This document shows, in pieces, positions 7,036 through 10,456 of a stretch of 10,456 bases of DNA. Position 1 is the stretch's first letter. Every line of letters starts with the position of its first letter. This DNA is from an uncultured Lachnospiraceae bacterium (lineage in GTDB: Bacteria; Bacillota; Clostridia; Lachnospirales; Lachnospiraceae): the NCBI GenBank assembly GCA_900554925.1, contig USJG01000079.1, positions 1-10,456 on the forward strand, in the 5' to 3' direction. The notes below the pieces were generated by a model that saw only the letters and a program-made list of their open reading frames with translations, searched no databases and was not told where the DNA came from. Made by a program: the position numbers and the translations under genes.

Positions 7036-7044
7036 CTCCTTCTT
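7036..7044 (-). promoter_or_regulatory. Ribosome binding site fixing the PMT gene start
   Basis: On the minus strand this reads AAGAAGGAG, 7 bases before the ATG at 7028. It lies within the extra codons of the longer open frame (start 7073), which argues for the shorter protein. Confidence 0.7.
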
Positions 7045-7061
7045 AATACAAATGCCATTGC

Positions 7062-7112
7062 ATTACAGAACATAGTATATCAATTTATAAAAAGGGTTAC
7101 AATACTTATAAA
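7062..7112 (+). promoter_or_regulatory. Probable eno promoter region, exact boxes ambiguous
   Basis: Two weak candidates point toward eno: ATTACA (7062-7067) with TATAAA (7086-7091) at an 18-base spacing, and TTTATA (7084-7089) with TATAAA (7107-7112) at 17. A TACAAT at 7098-7103 has no good partner. Since eno has no upstream co-directional gene here, a promoter must lie in this 108-base gap. Whichever is used overlaps the PMT promoter on the other strand. Confidence 0.35.
7074..7102 (-). promoter_or_regulatory. Promoter of the PMT-family gene
   Basis: On the minus strand, TTGTAA (complement of 7097-7102) is followed after exactly 17 bases by TATACT (complement of 7074-7079). The -35 box matches at four of six positions, the -10 box at five. 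The start site would be near 7067, giving a leader of about 40 bases before 7028. Confidence 0.55.
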
Positions 7113-7136
7113 AATTTCGCCAAAGGAGGCAGTTTT

Positions 7137-8456
7137 ATGAAAACATATATGCAGATTACCAACATTTACGGAAGGGAAATTCTGGATTCCAGAGGAAATC
7201 CCACTGTGGAAGCAGAAATTACACTTACAGATACCATGACAGGAAAAAGATATGCGGGAAAGGCCTCCGTACCCTCAGGGGCAAGTACGGGACGGTTTGA
7301 AGCGGTGGAGCTTAGAGATGCGGAAACAAGATATTTTGGTCTTGGCGTAAGAAAGGCTGTTAACAATATCAATACCAAGATCAGGGATGCCATCGCAGGA
7401 AGAAACGGTTTAAATCAGGTGGAGATCGACCGGATTTTGATTCAGACAGATGGAACGGACAATAAGGGAAATCTGGGAGCCAATGCCACACTGGCAGTAT
7501 CCATGGCGGTGGCAAGGGCGGCAGCCAAATCCCTTAAAATTCCGCTTTATCAGTATTTAGGAGGAGCCTATACAAGACTGATGCCGGTTCCCATGATGAA
7601 TATTTTAAATGGCGGAAAGCATGCGGCCAATACAGTAGATTTTCAGGAATTTATGATCATGCCGGTGCAGGCGGAAAGCTTTGCGGACGGTCTGAGGATC
7701 TGTGCGGAAATTTATCATTTTTTAAAGAAAATACTGGAAGAAAAAGGACTGGCTACCAGTGTAGGTGATGAAGGAGGATTCGCGCCTGATCTTCCGGACG
7801 CAGAAGCAGTGCTTGATCTGATCGTGGCGGCCATAGAAAAAAGTAATTATTTTCCAGGACAGGATATAAAAATTGCCCTTGACGTGGCTTCCAGCGAATT
7901 ATACAATGAAAAAACGGGCATGTATCATTTCCCCGGAGAAAGTGCTTTAAAGGGAAAGGATGTTGTGCGCGATACCTCTGAAATGATCGCATATTATGAA
8001 GAACTGATCTCCAAATATCCCATTATTTCCATTGAAGATGGTCTGGCTGAGGACGACTGGGACGGATGGAAGAGCCTGACAGAGCGGTTAGGAGATAAGA
8101 TCCAGCTTGTAGGAGATGATTTGTTCGTTACCAACACCAAGAGATTAGATGCCGGGATCAAGCTTCATGTAGCAAATGCAATTCTGGTAAAGGTCAACCA
8201 GATCGGTACGGTTTCAGAGGCCATGGAAGCAATAGAAATGGCCCAGAAAAACGGATATAAAGCAGTGGTTTCCCATCGTTCAGGTGAAACGGAGGATACC
8301 TTTATTGCGGATCTTTCCGTAGCAGTTAATGCAGGACAGATCAAGACAGGTGCGCCCTGCAGAAGTGATCGCGTAGCCAAATATAACCAGCTTCTTCGCA
8401 TTGAGGAAGAGCTGGGAACAGTAGCAGCTTACAAGGAACCCTTTAACAAGATATAA
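7137..8456 (+). CDS. eno: Enolase (phosphopyruvate hydratase)
   Basis: A 439-residue cytoplasmic glycolytic enzyme that interconverts 2-phosphoglycerate and phosphoenolpyruvate. The N-terminal segment ITNIYGREILDSRGNPTVE and the mobile loop SVPSGASTG are canonical. Catalytic and metal residues are all visible: E212 in VGDEGGFAP, D249 in IALDVASSE, E300 in ISIEDGLAEDDW, D327 in LVGDDLFVTN, K352 in ILVKVNQIGT, and the substrate-binding SHRSGETED. The active-site histidine lies in NGGKHAANTVDFQEF. The length is a few residues over the 430-odd typical of bacterial enolases. A strong AAAGGAGG (7122-7129) sits 7 bases before the ATG. No terminator is visible after the stop, so the muramidase gene 50 bases downstream may be co-transcribed. 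The enzyme is complete and expected to be active. Confidence 0.98.
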   Translation: MKTYMQITNIYGREILDSRGNPTVEAEITLTDTMTGKRYAGKASVPSGASTGRFEAVELRDAETRYFGLGVRKAVNNINTKIRDAIAGRNGLNQVEIDRILIQTDGTDNKGNLGANATLAVSMAVARAAAKSLKIPLYQYLGGAYTRLMPVPMMNILNGGKHAANTVDFQEFMIMPVQAESFADGLRICAEIYHFLKKILEEKGLATSVGDEGGFAPDLPDAEAVLDLIVAAIEKSNYFPGQDIKIALDVASSELYNEKTGMYHFPGESALKGKDVVRDTSEMIAYYEELISKYPIISIEDGLAEDDWDGWKSLTERLGDKIQLVGDDLFVTNTKRLDAGIKLHVANAILVKVNQIGTVSEAMEAIEMAQKNGYKAVVSHRSGETEDTFIADLSVAVNAGQIKTGAPCRSDRVAKYNQLLRIEEELGTVAAYKEPFNKI

Positions 8457-8506
8457 GCTGTATAAAAAAAGAGAAAATACCATAAGATGAGAGGAAGAAA
8501 CTACCA

Positions 8507-9922
8507 ATGATATTTCGGAAATACAGAGCAATGATAAGAAGAGCCTGTGCCGGGGCCTTAGCCATAGCAATCCTTGGAATGATGCCAGCAGGCGAAGCAC
8601 GCGCAGTAAGCAGCAATGGATCTATTGCCAGAGGGATTGATGTTTCCAAGCACAACGGAGCGGTAAACTGGTCGCAGGTAGCTGCATCGGGAATACAATT
8701 TGCCTTTATTAAGGCAGGAAGCACCAACAGCGGAATTGATCCACAGTTTGCCGCTAATATTACAGGGGCACAGGCAGCCGGGTTAAAAACGGGAGTTTAT
8801 ATTTACTCCTATGCCACCACACCGGAGGAGGCTGCCAATGAAGCAAATCTTCTTTTACAGTGGATTGCTCCTTATACGGTAAATTATCCCGTGGTCTTTG
8901 ATATTGAAGATAAGTGTCATAAAAATTTATCCAATCAGCAGTTGATTGACATTATCAATGCATTTTGCACTGTGATTGACGGAGCGGGATATTATCCAAT
9001 GGTCTATTCCAGCAAGAATATGTTTGCGCAGAAATTAAGCATTGTGGGATGGGATAAGTGGGTTGCCCAGTACAATGACAGTTGTGAGTACAATAACAAT
9101 GTGTGCTTCTGGCAGTATTCCAGCCATGGCAGCGTTAACGGAGTAAGCGGCAGGGTAGATGTCAATTATCAGTATAAGGATTACAGCAGCCTTATTATAC
9201 CGGAGGGCTTTATTGGCCATAATGGCAGTGTGCGTTTTTACAGTAACTGGAAAATGCAAAGAGGCTGGATAAGCTATAATGATACCAGATATTATCTGGA
9301 TGAAGCGGGGAATCTTGTCAGCGGCTGGTTTACCGATGCAAGCGGGACCTATTACCTTTCTCCGGCAGATGGCAGTATTGCAAGAGGACAGATGCAGATA
9401 GACGGGGCAGACTATTATTTTACAGCAGAGGGCGTTAAAACTTCAGGCTGGGTCGTACTAAATGATAGGAAATATTTCTATGAGCCCTCCAACAATGGAA
9501 TCATGAAAAGAGGATGGCTCAGTGATGAAAAGGGGAATTTCTATTACTTTGATACAAATGACGGCCATATGGTCACAGGGGATGTGCTGATCGATCAAAA
9601 GAACTATTTATTCAGCCCGGAAGGCATTATGGTGACTGGCATGGTGGCAAAGGAAGACGGAAGCTATTACTACGATCCTGCTACAGGACAGATGATCACC
9701 GGATGGTTTGCCGCGAAAGACCAGACTTACTATGCAGATCAGTCAGGTCATGTGGTTACCGGAGCTTATACCATTGACAACCAGCTCTATTACTTTAATG
9801 AAACAGGGGCATTGGTACGGAACCAGCAGGTTGAGGTAGACGGGGTTCTTTACAATACTACCCAGGAGGGTATTATGATGGAAGCGGAAGCAGCCCTGCC
9901 AGGTGAAGAAGCAGTACAATAA
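8507..9922 (+). CDS. Secreted GH25 muramidase (lysozyme) with C-terminal cell-wall-binding repeats
   Basis: A 471-residue exported peptidoglycan hydrolase. Residues 1-33 are a signal peptide: basic start (RKYRAMIRR), hydrophobic core (CAGALAIAILGMM) and an A-R-A cleavage motif ending at 33. The glycoside hydrolase family 25 domain spans about 40-225, with GIDVSKHNG (D45) and VVFDIED carrying the conserved D132 and E134, and a late WQYSSHGSVNGVSGRVDVN segment that is also typical. GH25 enzymes cut the N-acetylmuramic acid to N-acetylglucosamine bond. Residues 253-458 are ten repeats of about 20 residues of the CW_binding/choline-binding type, which anchor such enzymes to wall polymers. The start is supported by GAGGAAG at 8491-8497. 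A role in wall turnover or cell separation is more likely than phage lysis, since no phage genes are near and it has a signal peptide. Confidence 0.93.
   Translation: MIFRKYRAMIRRACAGALAIAILGMMPAGEARAVSSNGSIARGIDVSKHNGAVNWSQVAASGIQFAFIKAGSTNSGIDPQFAANITGAQAAGLKTGVYIYSYATTPEEAANEANLLLQWIAPYTVNYPVVFDIEDKCHKNLSNQQLIDIINAFCTVIDGAGYYPMVYSSKNMFAQKLSIVGWDKWVAQYNDSCEYNNNVCFWQYSSHGSVNGVSGRVDVNYQYKDYSSLIIPEGFIGHNGSVRFYSNWKMQRGWISYNDTRYYLDEAGNLVSGWFTDASGTYYLSPADGSIARGQMQIDGADYYFTAEGVKTSGWVVLNDRKYFYEPSNNGIMKRGWLSDEKGNFYYFDTNDGHMVTGDVLIDQKNYLFSPEGIMVTGMVAKEDGSYYYDPATGQMITGWFAAKDQTYYADQSGHVVTGAYTIDNQLYYFNETGALVRNQQVEVDGVLYNTTQEGIMMEAEAALPGEEAVQ
9263..9880 (+). repeat. Ten tandem cell-wall-binding repeats in the GH25 protein
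   Basis: Residues 253-458 divide into ten units of 20-22 residues with the pattern G-W/other ... YY ... G ... T/S/R. Units 1, 2, 4, 5 and 8 begin GW (for example GWISYNDTRYY, GWFAAKDQTYY). Units 3, 6, 7 and 9 begin GQ, GD, GM and GA, and unit 10 is degenerate (NQQVEVDG). The aromatic pair in the middle is kept in most units, consistent with a repeat-solenoid that binds choline or other wall-polymer groups. The DNA repeats are well diverged, so recent expansion is unlikely. Confidence 0.8.
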
Positions 9923-10014
9923 CCTGATGATAGACAAAAATATAGTTTAGTTGCGGCAATTATATGGTACAAACGGTACAAGTAATTTTGCATGGACAAC
10001 TGTAAATAAAATGC

Positions 10015-10043
10015 TTGAAATCTGCTGATTTATATGTTACACT
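10015..10043 (+). promoter_or_regulatory. Promoter of secG with extended -10
   Basis: TTGAAA (10015-10020, five of six) and TACACT (10038-10043) are separated by exactly 17 bases, and a TG at 10035-10036 forms an extended -10. The start site would be near 10050, giving a leader of about 24 bases before the secG ATG. Confidence 0.65.
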
Positions 10044-10060
10044 AGTCCTTGCTTGGCATT

Positions 10061-10066
10061 AGGAGG
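10061..10066 (+). promoter_or_regulatory. Ribosome binding site fixing the secG start
   Basis: A perfect AGGAGG lies 7 bases before the ATG at 10074. It falls within the extra codons of an open frame extending to 10053, so the shorter SecG start is right. Confidence 0.8.
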
Positions 10067-10073
10067 TGTAAGT

Positions 10074-10313
10074 ATGGAAGTGTTAAGAATCGTAATTCAG
10101 ATTATTTTTATTATATTGTGTATCGCACTGACAGTGCTGGTACTGATGCAAGAAGGCAAGTCGGCAGGTTTAGGAGCCATAAGCGGTGCCGCTGAAACAT
10201 ACTGGGGTAAGAACAAAGGGCGTTCTATGGAAGGAAAGCTGGTTAAGATTACCAAGTATCTGGCAGTTGGTTTTATGGTATTGGCTGTTATTTTGAATCT
10301 CAATGTATTTTAG
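10074..10313 (+). CDS. secG: Preprotein translocase subunit SecG
   Basis: A 79-residue membrane protein of the SecYEG translocon, which helps SecA-driven protein export. It has the SecG layout: membrane segment at about residues 3-25 (IVIQIIFIILCIALTVLVLM), then the conserved cytoplasmic QEGKSAGLGAISGAAETYWG (about 26-45), a basic stretch (KNKGRSMEGKLVKITK), and a second membrane segment at about 61-79 ending at the C-terminus. Length is normal for Gram-positive SecG. It has its own promoter (10015-10043) and a terminator six bases after the stop (10319-10349), so it can be expressed as a single gene, although read-through from eno and the muramidase is possible because no terminator separates them. 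Enolase near secG is, as I recall, common in Clostridia, often followed by rnr and smpB, which would lie beyond the right edge. Confidence 0.95.
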   Translation: MEVLRIVIQIIFIILCIALTVLVLMQEGKSAGLGAISGAAETYWGKNKGRSMEGKLVKITKYLAVGFMVLAVILNLNVF

Positions 10314-10318
10314 GACTT

Positions 10319-10349
10319 AAGGCATTCTTGTTAAAGGATGCCTTTTTTT
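10319..10349 (+). terminator. Intrinsic terminator after secG
   Basis: AAGGCATTC (10319-10327) pairs with GGATGCCTT (10336-10344) over 9 bp with one G-U wobble and an 8-base loop, followed by T up to 10349. It begins 6 bases after the secG stop. Confidence 0.88.
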
Positions 10350-10386
10350 GTACAACAGGAAATTCCTCCGGGTTTTCCTGTTATAC
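10350..10386. repeat. Inverted repeat (hairpin) downstream of the secG terminator
   Basis: GTACAACAGGAAA (10350-10362) is the inverted copy of TTTCCTGTTATAC (10374-10386) with one mismatch, separated by an 11-base loop. It directly follows the secG terminator and lacks a T run, so it is unlikely to be an ordinary terminator; a back-up terminator remnant, processing site or edge of a mobile repeat are options. Confidence 0.55.
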
Positions 10387-10456
10387 AAAAGCCCTCCGGG
10401 TGGATGCGCAGCTCGCGGAGAGGTAGTTATGCATACGCATCCGCTCGCGCGCGAAG
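10387..10456. repeat. GC-rich inverted-repeat segment, candidate dispersed intergenic element (partial)
   Basis: CGGGTGGATGCG (10397-10408) can pair with CGCATCCGCTCG (10436-10447) over 12 bp with two G-U wobbles. The enclosed 27 bases contain the small palindrome TATGCATA. GCTCGCG occurs twice (10411-10417 and 10443-10449), and CCTCCGGGT at 10393-10401 repeats the loop of the preceding hairpin (10365-10373). The stretch is clearly more GC-rich than the AT-rich neighbourhood and has no convincing open frame. It runs off the window. Its copy number elsewhere cannot be seen here. Confidence 0.4.

Noticed and set aside
9263..9880. CRISPR-like or DNA tandem array
   Set aside because: The repetition is at protein level with diverged DNA; there are no identical direct repeats with unique spacers.
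8507..9922. GH25 protein as a phage endolysin or prophage remnant
   Set aside because: It has a signal peptide with a clear cleavage motif and lies between housekeeping genes with no holin or other phage genes.
10388..10456. Possible tRNA or structured RNA gene at the right edge
   Set aside because: GC-rich and able to fold, but there is no T-loop GTTCRA, anticodon arm or acceptor pairing, and the segment is cut off.

Overview
The window looks like chromosomal DNA of a low-to-moderate GC, Gram-positive Clostridia member, most likely a Lachnospiraceae. The basis is strong AGGAGG-type ribosome sites, sigma-A-like promoters, a YtrA-type GntR/ABC operon, a GH25 lysozyme with cell-wall-binding repeats, and enolase close to secG. 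The genus cannot be fixed from the sequence alone.

Layout, left to right. At 1-258 (minus) is the N-terminal part of an unidentified membrane protein that runs off the window. Divergent from it is a tight, translationally overlapping operon on the plus strand: a 121-aa YtrA-subfamily GntR repressor (462-827), an ABC ATPase (820-1725) and a 768-aa permease with a very large C-terminal extracytoplasmic domain (1697-4003). A consensus-like promoter (360-388) runs directly into a 23-bp palindrome (391-413), as expected for autoregulation. The operon ends at a strong intrinsic terminator (4039-4070). A good promoter for the next gene (4010-4038) lies immediately upstream of, and aimed into, that terminator.

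Two GT-C type polytopic glycosyltransferases then face each other tail to tail: a Gpi18-like (COG5542-type) enzyme on plus (4110-5312) and a PMT/GT39-type enzyme on minus (5301-7028). Their coding ends overlap by 12 bp. The first good plus-strand terminator (5407-5439) lies inside the coding sequence of the opposing gene. Both enzymes would be expected to transfer sugars from polyprenyl-phosphate donors on the outer face of the membrane.

Rightward from 7137 comes enolase (eno), then with only 50 bp and no visible terminator a secreted GH25 muramidase with ten C-terminal repeats (8507-9922), then secG (10074-10313) with its own extended -10 promoter and an intrinsic terminator (10319-10349). 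The right edge (10350-10456) holds a second hairpin and a GC-rich inverted-repeat segment that looks like a dispersed intergenic element.

The shared theme is the cell envelope (export ABC system, glycosyltransferases, muramidase, Sec translocon) around one glycolytic housekeeping gene. I found no CRISPR array, transposase, phage gene, tRNA or rRNA, and no complete new defence or biosynthetic system. The most noteworthy items are compact transcription signals (a promoter firing into a terminator, and a terminator inside a convergent gene), the large ectodomain of the permease, and the eno-lysozyme arrangement. No gene-free stretch exceeds 300 bases; the longest is 259-461.
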